This document shows, piece after piece, positions 5,178 to 5,345 of a DNA stretch of 5,345 bases. Origin of the DNA: Candidatus Brevibacterium intestinigallinarum (GTDB lineage: Bacteria; Actinomycetota; Actinomycetes; Actinomycetales; Brevibacteriaceae); the NCBI GenBank assembly GCA_019117325.1, contig DWZY01000027.1:1-5345 (forward strand), given 5' to 3'. Both the position numbers and the translations under genes were made by a program. The stretch's first letter is position 1, and every line of letters starts with the position of its first letter. The notes below the pieces were generated by a model that saw only the letters and a program-made list of their open reading frames with translations, was not told the origin of the DNA and ran no database searches.

Positions 5178-5345
5178 GTGACCACCACTTCGCACGCCGC
5201 CACCGCGGCCACGCCGGCCACCACTGCCCCGGCCACGCACACAGAGCCGCCGCTGCTGGCCACCCTGCGCGACGCGATCCGCGAGCAGCGCCTGCCCCTC
5301 CTCGCCGCGGGCCTCCTGGCGGTCGTGTCCGCCGCGTGCTCCCTG
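5178..5345 (+). CDS. Probable iron-regulated membrane transporter, N-terminus (ABC exporter-fold type likely; partial)
   Basis: Only the first 56 codons are present, with a GTG start. Residues 2-24 are a low-complexity Ala/Thr/Pro tail. Then comes an amphipathic basic segment LLATLRDAIREQR (26-38), followed by the start of a hydrophobic helix, LPLLAAGLLAVVSAACSL (39-56). A basic helix leading into a first membrane helix that ends in Ala-Cys-Ser-Leu is typical of ABC transporters with fused membrane and ATPase domains, such as the IrtA/IrtB-like siderophore transporters of actinobacteria. The Walker motifs would lie beyond the window, so this is an inference. The iron box in its promoter supports a role in iron or siderophore handling. 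A different membrane transporter remains possible. The start is supported by the -10 element seven bases upstream. Confidence 0.6.
   Translation, partial: MTTTSHAATAATPATTAPATHTEPPLLATLRDAIREQRLPLLAAGLLAVVSAACSL

Overview
The window looks like chromosomal DNA from a high-GC actinobacterium, most likely in or near the Microbacteriaceae (an inference from style, not from a database match). The signs are strong G+C bias at third codon positions, actinobacterial-style leaderless starts (a TANNNT -10 box 6-7 nt before the start codon), a DtxR/IdeR-type iron box, and a short RelA/SpoT synthetase.

Region 1 (1-2999) is a divergent pair. On the minus strand is the N-terminal part of a biotin carboxylase (1-1115, running off the left edge). 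On the plus strand is a complete ATP-dependent acyl-CoA synthetase (1290-2999). The 174-bp gap between them holds an ordered operator array: two near-identical 16-bp palindromes of the form TTGAC-N6-GTCAA, plus a fifth half-site midway, with half-sites spaced 11-12 bp apart. This suggests that one regulator controls both genes, and hence a pathway in which an acid is activated to its CoA thioester and the acyl-CoA is then carboxylated. The substrate cannot be read from the sequence.

Region 2 (3000-4024) is a convergent gap of about 166 bp with no convincing gene or terminator, followed by a minus-strand TetR-family regulator (3166-3915). The regulator is divergent from the next operon across a 109-bp gap.

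Region 3 (4025-5067) is a two-gene operon. The first gene is a 239-aa RelA/SpoT nucleotidyltransferase without hydrolase or TGS/ACT regulatory domains, with its synthetase motifs intact. Seven bases after its stop comes an 87-aa protein of unknown function. The operon ends at a perfect 15-bp stem. A short alarmone synthetase tightly coupled to a small unknown protein is the layout of toxSAS toxin-antitoxin modules, and this is the most interesting unit in the window.

Region 4 (5068-5345) carries an iron-box promoter in which the 19-bp DtxR/IdeR-like site fills the -35/-10 spacer and runs into the -10. It drives a leaderless GTG-start gene whose first 56 codons look like the N-terminus of an integral membrane protein, probably an ABC exporter-fold transporter involved in iron or siderophore handling.

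Three of the six starts (TetR, RelA/SpoT, transporter) appear leaderless. The other three (biotin carboxylase, acyl-CoA synthetase, 87-aa protein) have Shine-Dalgarno sequences.
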